A stretch of 64,000 bases of DNA from Tenacibaculum sp. MAR_2009_124 (GTDB lineage Bacteria > Bacteroidota > Bacteroidia > Flavobacteriales > Flavobacteriaceae). Location of the stretch: positions 594,959 to 658,958 of the forward strand of contig NZ_FNSF01000008.1 of NCBI RefSeq assembly GCF_900105455.1, given 5' to 3'. Each line of letters opens with the position of its first letter. The first letter of the stretch is position 1. The notes beneath the pieces were generated by a model, which did no database searches, had not been told where the DNA came from, and saw only the letters and a list, made by a program, of their open reading frames with translations. Position numbers and translations under genes: made by a program. Positions 53,840-64,000 of this stretch are shown one piece after another.

Positions 53840-56800
53840 TTACCTATTTAAATAAACCCAACCGACTTTTGGTTCGGTGCCATCACCAAGATCAAGGACA
53901 TAGTAATATGTTCCTGATGGAAGTTTCTCCTCAACTTGAATATTAACTCTTCCATTTGACGTTCCATCCCAACTATTATCATAACTCGTTTTACTATATA
54001 CTATATTACCCCAACGGTTATAAACTTCTAATCGGTTGTTCTTGTACTGATCTTCTGTTATACAATTGATAATAAACGTATCATTATGACCATCACCGTT
54101 TGGTGTAAACTCATTAAACACAGTTAAACATGGCTCAGTATCAGGATCTAAATAATCTGGAATACCATCACTATCAGAGTCCATCGCATCATCAGGAGTC
54201 CCATTACCATTATCATCGGCATGCTCATCAACCGTATCAATACCATCGCCATCATCATCGGTATCTAAATAATCTGGAATACCATCTTCATCTGTATCAT
54301 CATTATTCGGGTCACCATCGCCATCAACATCCTCTTCTGAAGTTAAAATACCGTCTCCATCGTCATCAATATCTTGATAATCTGGAGTTCCATCACCATC
54401 TAAATCAGGTGTATCTGGTACATCTCCTCCATTATCTGGATCTACTGAATCTACCATCCCATCGCCATCGGTATCGGTAGTATCATCAATCATTCCGTCT
54501 CCATCGCTATCAAGTGAAGTATCACTTCCTCCCTCGATTAAGTCAGACATTCCATCATTATCACTATCTAAATCTTGATAATCTGGAGTTCCATCTCCAT
54601 CAGTATCAGGAATAGTAGCCGAATCTCCTCCATTATCTGGGTCGACAACGTCAGCAATACCGTCTCCATCTGCATCATTCAAATTATCAAGTACTCCATC
54701 ACCATCACTATCTAATGAAGCGTCTGTGCCTCCTTCAGATAAATCTGAAATTCCATCATTATCACTATCTAAATCTTGGAAATCTGGATTCCCATCACCA
54801 TCAGTGTCTACGGGAGTAATCTTTCCTCCTGAGTTCGGGTCTGAATCATCAGCATCAGCTGTATCTATAATCCCATCGTTATCGGCATCTATAGTACTAT
54901 CTAAAACTCCATCTCCATCAGCATCGACAACATCTGCATCTTGTCCACTTTCTACAAGATCTAAAATTCCATCGCCATCACTATCTAAATCTAAGTGATC
55001 TGGAATACCATCTCCATCGGTATCTCTATTTGGATCACCATCTTGTTCCACACTATCTAAGATTCCATCATTATCATCATCTAAATCATCAACATCAGGA
55101 ATACCATCACCATCAGTATCGGTAGATTCTGCATCTCCAAAGCCATCTAAGCCATCTACGGAATCTGCAATACCATCACCGTCACTATCCGTTTGATCAT
55201 CAATTACGCCATCTCCATCACTATCAAGATCACCTGGTAAATCAGAATTGTTTGGTTCTTCTACATCTGGAATTCCATCGCCATCAGTGTCTGGTAGATT
55301 GTTTCCATCTACTAAATCTCCTGTGTCTATTTGACCATCATAGTCAGAATCTGAGCCACCTGCTTCAACTACATCATTGATACCATCGCCATCACTATCT
55401 AAATCTTGATAATCTGGAACCCCATCTCCATCGGTATCTGGTCCTGTTGATGCAGTTCCTCCATTATCTGGATCTACTGAATCTGCCAGTCCATCGCCAT
55501 CGGTATCGGTCTGATCATCAATCACACCATCATTATCAGCATCTAAACTAGGATCGCCTCCGCCTTCTACTAAATCTGAGATTCCATCATTGTCACTATC
55601 GGTATCTTGGAAGTCTGGCATTCCATCGCCGTCACTATCCGTTGGTGTAGTACTTCCACCTGCATTGATGTCATTATCATCATTATCAGCTGTATCTACA
55701 ATACCATCGTTATCGGCATCTACTGTGCTATCTAACATTCCATCACCATCGGCATCAAGTGTCGCTGCATCTTGTCCACTTTCTACAATATCTAAGATTC
55801 CATCGCCATCACTATCTAAATCTAAATGATCTGGAATACCATCGCCATCGGTATCTCTATTTGGATCACCATCTTGCTCCACACTATCTAAGATTCCATC
55901 ATTATCAGAATCTAAATCATGAATATCTGCAATACCATCGCCATCTGTATCGATTTGCTCTGCATCTCCAAAGCCATCTAAGCCATCTACTGAATCTGCA
56001 ATACCATCACCGTCACTATCTGTTTGATCATCAATTACGCCGTCTCCATCTAGATCTAAGTTACCTGGCAAGTCTGGATTGTTTGGTTCTTCTACATCTG
56101 GAGTTCCATCGCCGTCAGTATCTGGTAGATTGTTTCCATCTACTAAATCTCCTGTATCTATTTGACCATCTCCGTCCGTATCTGTTCCTCCTGCCTCATC
56201 TACATCATTGATGCCATCGCCATCACTATCTAAGTCTTGATAATCTGGAAGTCCATCACCATCAGTATCTGGTCCTGTTGATGCAGTTCCTCCATTATCT
56301 GGATCTACTGAATCTGCCAGTCCATCTCCATCGGTATCGGTCTGATCATCAATCACACCGTCATTATCAGCATCTAGACTAGGATCGCCTCCGCCTTCTA
56401 TAAGATCGGATACGCCGTCATTATCACTATCTGTATCTTGGAAGTCTGGCATTCCATCGCCGTCACTATCCGTTGGTGTAGTACTTCCGCCTGCATTGAT
56501 GTCATTATCATCATTATCAGCCGTATCTACAATACCATCGTTATCGACATCTATCGTGCTATCTAACATTCCATCACCATCTGCATCAAGTGTCGCTGCA
56601 TCTTGTCCACTTTCAACAATATCTAAGATTCCGTCGCCATCACTATCTAAATCTAAATGATCTGGAATACCATCGCCATCGGTATCTCTATTTGGATCAC
56701 CATCTTGCTCCACACTATCTAAGATTCCATCATTATCAGAATCTAAATCATGGATATCTGCAATACCATCGCCATCAGTATCGGTTTGCTCTGCATCTCC

Positions 56801-59800
56801 AAAGCCATCTAAACCATCTACGGAATCTGCAATACCATCACCGTCACTATCTGTTTGATCATCAATTACCCCATCGCCATCTAAATCTAAGTTACCTGGC
56901 AAGTCTGGATTGTTTGGCTCTTCAACATCTGGGGTTCCATCTCCATCAGTGTCTGGTAAATTGTTTCCATCTACCAAATCTCCTGTGTCTATTTGACCAT
57001 CTCCGTCGGTATCTGTTCCTCCTGCTTCATCTACATCATTGATACCATCGCCATCACTATCTAAGTCTTGATAATCTGGAAGTCCATCGCCATCGGTATC
57101 TGGTCCTGTTGATGAAGTTCCTCCATTATCTGGATCTACTGAATCTGCCAGTCCATCGCCATCGGTATCAGTTTGATCATCAATCACACCATCATTATCA
57201 GTATCTAAACTAGGATCCCCTCCGCCTTCTATAAGGTCGGATACTCCGTCATTATCACTATCGGTATCTTGGAAGTCTGGCATTCCATCGCCGTCACTAT
57301 CCGTTGGGGTAGTACTTCCGCCTGCATTGATGTCATTATCATCATTATCAGCCGTATCTACAATACCATCGTTATCGGCATCTACTGTGCTATCTAACAT
57401 TCCATCACCATCGGCATCAAGTGTTGCTGCATCTTGGCCACTTTCTACAATGTCTAAGATTCCATCGCCATCACTATCTAAATCTAAATGATCTGGAATA
57501 CCATCGCCATCGGTATCTCTATTTGGATCGCCATCTTGCTCCACGCTATCTAAGATTCCATCATTATCAGAATCTAAGTCATGGATATCTGCAATACCAT
57601 CGCCATCAGTATCGGTTTGTTCTGCATCTCCAAAGCCAACTAAGCCATCTACTGAATCTGCAATACCATCACCGTCACTATCTGTTTGATCATCAATTAC
57701 GCCATCGCCATCTAAATCTAAGTTACCTGGCAAATCTGGATTGTTTGGCTCTTCAACATCTGGGGTTCCATCTCCATCAGTGTCTGGTAAATTGTTTCCA
57801 TCTACCAAATCTCCTGTGTCTATTTGACCATCTCCGTCGGTATCTGTTCCTCCTGCTTCATCTACATCATTGATACCATCGCCATCACTATCTAAGTCTT
57901 GATAATCTGGAAGTCCATCGCCATCGGTATCTGGTCCTGTTGATGAAGTTCCTCCATTATCTGGATCTACTGAATCTGCCAGTCCATCGCCATCGGTATC
58001 AGTTTGATCATCAATCACACCATCATTATCAGTATCTAAACTAGGATCGCCTCCGCCTTCTATAAGGTCGGATACTCCGTCATTATCACTATCGGTATCT
58101 TGGAAGTCTGGCATTCCATCGCCGTCACTATCCGTTGGGGTAGTACTTCCGCCTGCATTGATGTCATTATCATCATTATCAGCCGTATCTACAATACCAT
58201 CGTTATCGGCATCTACTGTGCTATCTAACATTCCATCACCATCGGCATCAAGTGTTGCTGCATCTTGGCCACTTTCTACAATGTCTAAGATTCCATCGCC
58301 ATCACTATCTAAATCTAAATGATCTGGAATACCATCGCCATCGGTATCTCTATTTGGATCGCCATCTTGCTCCACGCTATCTAAGATTCCATCATTATCA
58401 GAATCTAAGTCATGGATATCTGCAATACCATCGCCATCAGTATCGGTTTGTTCTGCATCTCCAAAGCCAACTAAGCCATCTACTGAATCTGCAATACCAT
58501 CACCGTCACTATCTGTTTGATCATCAATTACGCCATCGCCATCTAAATCTAAGTTACCTGGCAAATCTGGATTGTTTGGCTCTTCAACATCTGGGGTTCC
58601 ATCGCCATCAGTGTCTGGTAGATTGTTTCCATCTACTAAATCTCCTGTGTCTATTTGACCATCTCCGTCGGTATCTGTTCCTCCTGCTTCATCTACATCA
58701 TTGATACCATCGCCATCACTATCTAAGTCTTGATAATCTGGAAGTCCGTCACCATCGGTATCTGGTCCTGTTGATGCAGTTCCTCCATTATCTGGATCTA
58801 CTGAATCTGCCAGTCCATCGCCATCGGTATCGGTTTGATCATCAATCACACCGTCATTATCAGCATCTAAACTAGGATCGCCTCCGCCTTCTACTAAATC
58901 TGAGATTCCATCATTGTCACTATCGGTATCTTGGAAGTCTGGCATTCCATCGCCGTCACTATCCGTTGGTGTAGTACTTCCACCTGCATTGATGTCATTA
59001 TCATCATTATCAGCCGTATCTACAATACCATCGTTATCAGCATCTATCGTGCTATCTAACATTCCATCTCCATCGGCATCAAGTGTTGCTGCATCTTGTC
59101 CACTTTCTACAATGTCTAAGATTCCATCGCCATCACTATCTAAATCTAAATGATCTGGAATACCATCGCCATCTGTATCTCTATTTGGATCACCATCTTG
59201 CTCCACGCTATCTAAGATTCCATCATTATCAGAATCTAAATCATGGATATCTGCAATACCATCGCCATCTGTATCGGTTTGTTCTGCATCTCCAAAGCCA
59301 ACTAAGCCATCTACTGAATCTGCAATACCATCACCGTCACTATCGGTTTGATCATCAATTACGCCATCGCCATCTAAATCTAAGTTACCTGGCAAGTCTG
59401 GATTGTTAGGTTCTTCTACATCTGGAGTTCCATCACCATCTGTGTCTGGTAAATTGTTTCCATCTACCAAATCTCCTGTGTCTATTTGACCATCTCCGTC
59501 GGTATCTATTCCTCCTGCTTCATCTACATCATTGATACCATCACCATCACTATCTAGGTCTTGATAATCTGGAAGTCCATCGCCATCTGTATCTGGTCCT
59601 GTTGATGAAGTTCCTCCATTATCTGGATCTACTGAATCAGCCAGTCCATCACCATCAGTATCTGTTTGATCATCAATCACACCGTCATTATCAGCATCTA
59701 AACTAGGATCGCCCCCGCCTTCTATAAGGTCGGATACTCCGTCATTATCACTATCGGTATCTTGGAAGTCTGGCATTCCATCGCCGTCACTATCCGTTGG

Positions 59801-62800
59801 TGTAGTACTTCCGCCTGCATTGATGTCATTATCATCATTATCAGCTGTATCTACAATACCATCGTTATCAGCATCTACTGTGCTATCTAACATTCCATCT
59901 CCATCGGCATCAAGTGTCGCTGCATCTTGTCCACTTTCTACAATGTCTAAGATTCCATCGCCATCACTATCTAAATCTAAATGATCTGGAATACCATCAC
60001 CATCGGTATCTCTATTTGGATCACCATCTTGCTCCACGCTATCTAAGATTCCATCATTATCAGAATCTAAATCATGAATATCTGCAATACCATCGCCATC
60101 TGTATCGGTTTGCTCTGCATCTCCAAAACCATCTAAACCATCTACTGAATCTGCAATACCATCACCGTCACTATCTGTTTGATCATCAATTACGCCATCG
60201 CCATCTAAATCTAAGTTACCTGGTAAGTCTGGGTTGTTTGGTTCTTCAACATCCGGAGTTCCATCGCCGTCAGTGTCTGGTAAATTGTTTCCATCTACCA
60301 AATCTCCTGTGTCTATTTGACCATCTCCGTCGGTATCTGTTCCTCCTGCTTCATCTACATCATTGATACCATCACCATCACTATCTAAGTCTTGATAATC
60401 TGGAAGTCCATCGCCATCAGTATCTGGTCCTGTTGATGCAGTTCCTCCATTATCTGGATCTACTGAATCTGCAATACCATCTCCATCTGTATCGGTCTGA
60501 TCATCAATCACACCGTCATTATCAGAATCTAAACTAGGATCGCCTCCGCCTTCTATAAGGTCGGATACTCCGTCATTATCACTATCGGTATCTTGGAAGT
60601 CTGGCATTCCATCGCCGTCACTATCCGTTGGTGTAGTACTTCCGCCTGCATTGATGTCATTATCATCATTATCAGCTGTATCAACAATACCATCGTTATC
60701 AGCATCTACTGTGCTATCTAACATTCCATCTCCATCGGCATCAAGTGTCGCTGCATCTTGTCCACTTTCTACAATATCTAAGATTCCGTCGCCATCACTA
60801 TCTAAATCTAAATGATCTGGAATACCATCGCCATCGGTATCTCTATTTGGATCACCATCTTGTTCCACGCTATCTAAGATTCCATCATTATCAGAATCTA
60901 AATCATGGATATCTGCAATACCATCGCCATCTGTATCGGTTTGCTCTGCATCTCCAAAGCCATCTAAGCCATCTACGGAATCTGCAATACCATCACCGTC
61001 ACTATCTGTTTGATCATCAATTACGCCATCGCCATCTAAATCTAAGTTACCTGGCAAGTCTGGATTGTTTGGCTCTTCAACATCTGGGGTTCCATCACCA
61101 TCAGTGTCTGGTAAATTGTTTCCATCTACCAAATCTCCTGTGTCTATTTGACCATCTCCGTCGGTATCTGTTCCTCCTGCTTCATCTACATCATTGATAC
61201 CATCACCATCACTATCTAAGTCTTGGTAATCTGGAAGTCCATCACCGTCACTATCTGGTCCTGTTGATGCAGTTCCTCCATTATCTGAATCTACTGAATC
61301 TGCCAGTCCATCGCCATCGGTATCAGTTTGATCATCAATCACACCGTCATTATCAGCATCTAGACTAGGATCGCCTCCGCCTTCTATAAGATCGGATACT
61401 CCGTCATTATCACTATCGGTATCTAAATAATCTGGTGTTCCATCACCATCGGTATCAGTTGGATTCGTTGGATCTGTTCCAACTTCTTCGCTGGTTGGAA
61501 TTCCATCACCATCATCATCAGTATCTAAGACATCTGGAATACCATCGCCATCTGAGTCATCTGGTCCGTTTCCATCTCCGTCTGCATCGTATTCTGAACC
61601 ATTGCTTATTCCATCACCATCACAATCCCCTGTGGCTATTGCAAATGGATTTGGAATACATGGATCTGCTGGATTTGGATCAATCACATCACATACGCCA
61701 TCACCATCACTATCTGTTACATTTGGATTACATGGGTCGGTTGGATCGGGATCAACAGTATCACAAACGCCATCATTATCTATATCGGTTGCATTAGGTA
61801 TACATGGATCCGTTGGATCGGGATCTACCGTATCACATACACCATCACCATCTGCATCCGTGTTATCCGGTATACATGGATCACTTGGTGCTGGGTCTAT
61901 GGTATCACAAACGCCATCACCGTCTTCATCATTACTATTTGGATTACATGGGTCTGCTGGATCTGGGTCTATCGTATCACAGATTCCATCACCATCTGCA
62001 TCAGCGCTATCTGGGCTACATGGGTCTGTTACATCTGGATCGACTGTATCACATACGCCATCGCCATCCTCATCATTACTATTTGGATTACATGGATCTG
62101 CTGGATCGGGGTCTACTGTATCACAAACGCCATCGCCATCTGCATCTGTGTTATTTGGTATACATGGATCTGTTGGATCGGGATCTACCGTATCACATAT
62201 ACCATCGTTATCCTCATCATTACTATTTGGATTACATGGGTCTGCTGGATCAGGGTCTACCGTATCACAGATTCCATCGCCATCTGCATCTGTATTGTTT
62301 GGTACACATGGATCCGTTGGATCTGGATCAACAGTATCACAAACGCCATCATTATCCTCATCATTACTATTTGGATTACATGGATCCGCTGGATCGGGAT
62401 CTACTGTATCACAAATACCATCGCCATCTGCATCTGCACTATCTGGATTACATGGGTCTGTTGGATCTGGATCTACCGTATCACAAACGCCATCATTATC
62501 TTCATCACTACTATTTGGGTTACATGGATCCGCTGGATCGGGATCTATTGTATCACATACGCCATCGCCATCTGCATCTGTGTTATCTGGGCTACATGGA
62601 TCATTTGGATCAGGATCTACTGCATCACAAACACCATCGCCATCACTATCCGTTCCATTTGGAACACATGGATCTGTTGGATTCGGATCTACTGCATCGC
62701 AAATACCATCGCCATCCGCATCTGGTGCTCCTATTGGACATGGATCCGTAATATCTGGATCTACCGTATCACAAATACCATCGCCATCTACATCTGTTCC

Positions 62801-64000
62801 ATTTGGTATACATGGATCCGTTGGATTTGGATCGATTGCATCACATACGCCATCACCATCGGTATCTGCTCCATTTGGACTACACGGATCGGTTGGGTCA
62901 GGATCTACTGTATCGCATACGCCATCGCCATCGGTATCTAATGCATTTGGATCACATGGACTATTTGGATCAGGATCTATCGTATCACAAATACCATCAC
63001 CATCTGCATCTGTTGCATCTGGAATACATGGATCTGTTGGGTTTGGATCTATTGTATCGCAATAACCATCACCATCTTCATCTGCACTATCTGGATTACA
63101 TGGATTATTTGGATCGGGATCTATCGTATCACAAATGCCATCGCCATCCGCATCTGTTGCATCTGGAATACATGGATCTGTTGGATTCGGATCTATTGCA
63201 TCACAATAACCATCACCATCTTCATCTGCACTATCTGGATTACATGGATTATTTGGGTCGGGATCTATCGTGTCACAAATACCATCGCCATCGGCATCGC
63301 TTGCATCTGGAATACATGGATCTGTTGGATTTGGATCTACTCCATCACAATAACCATCGCCATCTTCGTCATTACTATTTGGATTACATGGATCTGCTGG
63401 ATCTGGGTCTATACTATCACATACGCCATCATTATCCGCATCTATTCCATTTGGAATACATGGATCCGTTGGGTTTGGATCTACCGTATCACAAACACCA
63501 TCACCATCTTCATCATGTCCGTTTGGAATACATGGATCGGTCGGGTTTGGATCTACACTATCACAGATACCATCGCCATCACTATCTGTTGCATCGGGTA
63601 CACATGGATCCGTTGGATTTGGATCTACTGCATCACATACGCCATCGCCATCCTCATCGTGTCCATTTGGATTACATGGATCCGCTGGATCGGGATCTAC
63701 ACTATCACATACGCCATCATTATCTGCATCCGTTGCATCTGGTACACATGGATCACTTGGATCAGGATCTACACTATCACAAACACCATCGCCATCACTA
63801 TCCAAATCTTCTGGACCACATGGATCGGTTACATCTGGATCTATTGCGTCACAAATACCATCGCCATCAACATCTGTTGCATCTGGACTACATGGATCAC
63901 TTGGATCAGGATCTACTGCATCACATACACCATCGCCATCAGTATCGGTACTGGTTGGATTACATGGGTCGGTTGGATCGGGATCTATTGTATCACAAAC
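53840..64000 (-). CDS. giant TSP3-repeat surface protein with gliding-type C-terminal domain (5' partial)
   Basis: An open frame of 3386 residues to the right edge; the N-terminus is outside. From the N side: about 33 units of 23 residues (DADGDGVCDTVDPDPTDPC type, two Cys each); seven nearly identical 277-residue super-repeats plus one diverged; further DxDxDG repeats; then a C-terminal domain of about 90 residues with FNEFTPNGDGHNDTF and YNRWGNIVY, the gliding-motility-associated CTD that targets proteins to the type IX secretion system. DxDxDG loops of thrombospondin-type-3 repeats bind calcium. The frame's apparent start TTG near 63805 is not real; the reading continues. Probably a cell-surface adhesin. 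Confidence 0.92.
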   Translation of the reverse strand, partial: VCDTIDPDPTDPCNPTSTDTDGDGVCDAVDPDPSDPCSPDATDVDGDGICDAIDPDVTDPCGPEDLDSDGDGVCDSVDPDPSDPCVPDATDADNDGVCDSVDPDPADPCNPNGHDEDGDGVCDAVDPNPTDPCVPDATDSDGDGICDSVDPNPTDPCIPNGHDEDGDGVCDTVDPNPTDPCIPNGIDADNDGVCDSIDPDPADPCNPNSNDEDGDGYCDGVDPNPTDPCIPDASDADGDGICDTIDPDPNNPCNPDSADEDGDGYCDAIDPNPTDPCIPDATDADGDGICDTIDPDPNNPCNPDSADEDGDGYCDTIDPNPTDPCIPDATDADGDGICDTIDPDPNSPCDPNALDTDGDGVCDTVDPDPTDPCSPNGADTDGDGVCDAIDPNPTDPCIPNGTDVDGDGICDTVDPDITDPCPIGAPDADGDGICDAVDPNPTDPCVPNGTDSDGDGVCDAVDPDPNDPCSPDNTDADGDGVCDTIDPDPADPCNPNSSDEDNDGVCDTVDPDPTDPCNPDSADADGDGICDTVDPDPADPCNPNSNDEDNDGVCDTVDPDPTDPCVPNNTDADGDGICDTVDPDPADPCNPNSNDEDNDGICDTVDPDPTDPCIPNNTDADGDGVCDTVDPDPADPCNPNSNDEDGDGVCDTVDPDVTDPCSPDSADADGDGICDTIDPDPADPCNPNSNDEDGDGVCDTIDPAPSDPCIPDNTDADGDGVCDTVDPDPTDPCIPNATDIDNDGVCDTVDPDPTDPCNPNVTDSDGDGVCDVIDPNPADPCIPNPFAIATGDCDGDGISNGSEYDADGDGNGPDDSDGDGIPDVLDTDDDGDGIPTSEEVGTDPTNPTDTDGDGTPDYLDTDSDNDGVSDLIEGGGDPSLDADNDGVIDDQTDTDGDGLADSVDSDNGGTASTGPDSDGDGLPDYQDLDSDGDGINDVDEAGGTDTDGDGQIDTGDLVDGNNLPDTDGDGTPDVEEPNNPDLPGNLDLDGDGVIDDQTDSDGDGIADSVDGLDGFGDAEQTDTDGDGIADIHDLDSDNDGILDSVEQDGDPNRDTDGDGIPDHLDLDSDGDGILDIVESGQDAATLDADGDGMLDSTVDADNDGIVDTADNDDNDINAGGSTTPTDSDGDGMPDFQDTDSDNDGVSDLIEGGGDPSLDSDNDGVIDDQTDTDGDGIADSVDPDNGGTASTGPDTDGDGLPDYQDLDSDGDGINDVDEAGGTDTDGDGQIDTGDLVDGNNLPDTDGDGTPDVEEPNNPDLPGNLDLDGDGVIDDQTDSDGDGIADSVDGLDGFGDAEQTDTDGDGIADIHDLDSDNDGILDSVEQDGDPNRDTDGDGIPDHLDLDSDGDGILDIVESGQDAATLDADGDGMLDSTVDADNDGIVDTADNDDNDINAGGSTTPTDSDGDGMPDFQDTDSDNDGVSDLIEGGGDPSLDADNDGVIDDQTDTDGDGLADSVDPDNGGTSSTGPDTDGDGLPDYQDLDSDGDGINDVDEAGGIDTDGDGQIDTGDLVDGNNLPDTDGDGTPDVEEPNNPDLPGNLDLDGDGVIDDQTDSDGDGIADSVDGLVGFGDAEQTDTDGDGIADIHDLDSDNDGILDSVEQDGDPNRDTDGDGIPDHLDLDSDGDGILDIVESGQDAATLDADGDGMLDSTIDADNDGIVDTADNDDNDINAGGSTTPTDSDGDGMPDFQDTDSDNDGISDLVEGGGDPSLDADNDGVIDDQTDTDGDGLADSVDPDNGGTASTGPDTDGDGLPDYQDLDSDGDGINDVDEAGGTDTDGDGQIDTGDLVDGNNLPDTDGDGTPDVEEPNNPDLPGNLDLDGDGVIDDQTDSDGDGIADSVDGLVGFGDAEQTDTDGDGIADIHDLDSDNDGILDSVEQDGDPNRDTDGDGIPDHLDLDSDGDGILDIVESGQDAATLDADGDGMLDSTVDADNDGIVDTADNDDNDINAGGSTTPTDSDGDGMPDFQDTDSDNDGVSDLIEGGGDPSLDTDNDGVIDDQTDTDGDGLADSVDPDNGGTSSTGPDTDGDGLPDYQDLDSDGDGINDVDEAGGTDTDGDGQIDTGDLVDGNNLPDTDGDGTPDVEEPNNPDLPGNLDLDGDGVIDDQTDSDGDGIADSVDGLVGFGDAEQTDTDGDGIADIHDLDSDNDGILDSVEQDGDPNRDTDGDGIPDHLDLDSDGDGILDIVESGQDAATLDADGDGMLDSTVDADNDGIVDTADNDDNDINAGGSTTPTDSDGDGMPDFQDTDSDNDGVSDLIEGGGDPSLDTDNDGVIDDQTDTDGDGLADSVDPDNGGTSSTGPDTDGDGLPDYQDLDSDGDGINDVDEAGGTDTDGDGQIDTGDLVDGNNLPDTDGDGTPDVEEPNNPDLPGNLDLDGDGVIDDQTDSDGDGIADSVDGLDGFGDAEQTDTDGDGIADIHDLDSDNDGILDSVEQDGDPNRDTDGDGIPDHLDLDSDGDGILDIVESGQDAATLDADGDGMLDSTIDVDNDGIVDTADNDDNDINAGGSTTPTDSDGDGMPDFQDTDSDNDGVSDLIEGGGDPSLDADNDGVIDDQTDTDGDGLADSVDPDNGGTASTGPDTDGDGLPDYQDLDSDGDGINDVDEAGGTDTDGDGQIDTGDLVDGNNLPDTDGDGTPDVEEPNNPDLPGNLDLDGDGVIDDQTDSDGDGIADSVDGLDGFGDAEQIDTDGDGIADIHDLDSDNDGILDSVEQDGDPNRDTDGDGIPDHLDLDSDGDGILDIVESGQDAATLDADGDGMLDSTVDADNDGIVDTADNDDNDINAGGSTTPTDSDGDGMPDFQDTDSDNDGISDLVEGGGDPSLDADNDGVIDDQTDTDGDGLADSVDPDNGGTASTGPDTDGDGVPDYQDLDSDGDGINDVVEAGGSDSDYDGQIDTGDLVDGNNLPDTDGDGIPDVEEPNNSDLPGDLDSDGDGVIDDQTDSDGDGIADSVDGLDGFGDAESTDTDGDGIPDVDDLDDDNDGILDSVEQDGDPNRDTDGDGIPDHLDLDSDGDGILDLVESGQDADVVDADGDGVLDSTIDADNDGIIDTADADDSDPNSGGKITPVDTDGDGNPDFQDLDSDNDGISDLSEGGTDASLDSDGDGVLDNLNDADGDGIADVVDPDNGGDSATIPDTDGDGTPDYQDLDSDNDGMSDLIEGGSDTSLDSDGDGMIDDTTDTDGDGMVDSVDPDNGGDVPDTPDLDGDGTPDYQDIDDDGDGILTSEEDVDGDGDPNNDDTDEDGIPDYLDTDDDGDGIDTVDEHADDNGNGTPDDAMDSDSDGIPDYLDPDTEPCLTVFNEFTPNGDGHNDTFIINCITEDQYKNNRLEVYNRWGNIVYSKTSYDNSWDGTSNGRVNIQVEEKLPSGTYYYVLDLGDGTEPKVGWVYLNR
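55400..61430 (-). repeat. tandem array of 831-bp super-repeats
   Basis: The block with VESGQDAATLDADGDG recurs every 831 bp (landmarks near 55759, 56590, 57421, 58252, 59083, 59914 and 60745), seven times almost unchanged. An eighth, diverged copy lies on the C-terminal side. 831 bp is exactly 277 codons, so copy changes keep the frame. Confidence 0.9.
61640..64000 (-). repeat. 69-bp Cys-containing TSP3-like repeats
   Basis: About 33 units of 23 codons with the pattern DGDGxCDxxDPxPxDPC, continuing through the right edge. Alternate units tend to differ in a two-unit rhythm (Glu-Asp versus Ala-Asp in the calcium loop), suggesting duplication by pairs. Confidence 0.85.

Noticed and set aside
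61602..63065. Long plus-strand open frames opposite the giant gene
   Set aside because: They are antisense shadows of low-complexity Asp/Gly codons; the products are repetitive SGS/SPS or His/Tyr-rich strings with no known domain.
63803..63805. Start of the giant gene at this position
   Set aside because: The codon is TTG (Leu) inside a repeat unit, and the same repeat pattern continues in frame to 64000; the gene is open at the right edge.
53840..64000. Periodic repeats resembling a CRISPR or large non-coding satellite
   Set aside because: The periods (69 and 831 bp) are multiples of three and lie in one continuous minus-strand frame with a normal C-terminal domain, so they are protein repeats.

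Overview
The window looks like a chromosome of a marine member of the Flavobacteriaceae (Bacteroidetes). The DNA is AT-rich and -7 boxes of the TAnnTTTG type are visible. CarboxypepD_reg-like domains, DUF4230, SusC-like LDEVV strings and a gliding-motility-type (T9SS) C-terminal domain all occur. The gene order pdxA, yceD, rpmF, fabH, accB, accC is one often seen in this phylum. The genus cannot be fixed from the sequence alone.

Region 1 (1-9422) is the right-hand part of an integrated element. It ends in a 43-bp copy of the 3' half of a CAT-anticodon tRNA gene (9380-9422) followed by a terminator, as expected for a tyrosine-recombinase att site. The intact tRNA, the integrase and any capsid gene should lie left of the window. 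Eleven close-packed co-directional genes include a run of small single-membrane-span proteins, an i-spanin-like and a u-spanin-like protein, a GH108 lysozyme, an ArdC-like zincin fused to a P-loop ATPase, and a second small zincin. This looks like a virion/lysis module, perhaps of a tailless, membrane-containing temperate virus. The lysozyme gene has an A10 run from which a -1 shift adds a membrane-spanning tail that ends exactly before the next start codon. The non-coding right end holds hairpins, 13-bp iteron-like repeats and a duplicated two-hairpin motif.

Region 2 (9652 to about 25400) is an accessory region. Apart from an IS91-family insertion carrying a broken tyrosine recombinase, every gene points the same way. 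They are mostly single-gene units: hypotheticals, a SUKH-type protein, a serine beta-lactamase-like hydrolase, AraC plus VOC, a LytTR regulator, an acyltransferase, an epimerase, a GNAT, a YdjM-like protein and others. Several are separated by related, imperfectly palindromic intergenic repeats, which suggests a mobile gene-cassette array. A 62-bp direct repeat brackets the LytTR/acyltransferase pair.

Region 3 (25378-37856) is conserved core: TetR, riboflavin synthase, the pdxA-yceD-rpmF block, the fabH-accB-accC fatty-acid block, waaA, two YeeE/YedE sulfur-transport-like proteins, and a two-gene envelope unit with CarboxypepD_reg and TPR parts.

Region 4 (37857-53701) starts with a gene-poor stretch carrying dispersed repeats. 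An isolated 1140-residue HD plus GHKL/HSP90-type ATPase protein follows, flanked by the same kind of palindromic junction as region 2; it is a candidate conflict or defence gene. After it come DUF4230, lspA, an AraC/DoxX-like/DCC cluster, an M61 peptidase, a secreted beta-rich protein, a TraR/DksA-family protein and ileS.

Region 5 (53840-64000) is the C-terminal 3386 residues of a giant T9SS-type surface protein, open through the right edge. It consists of thrombospondin-type-3-like calcium-binding repeats: a ladder of 23-residue Cys-containing units, then seven nearly identical 277-residue (831-bp) super-repeats plus one diverged copy, then a gliding-motility-associated C-terminal domain.
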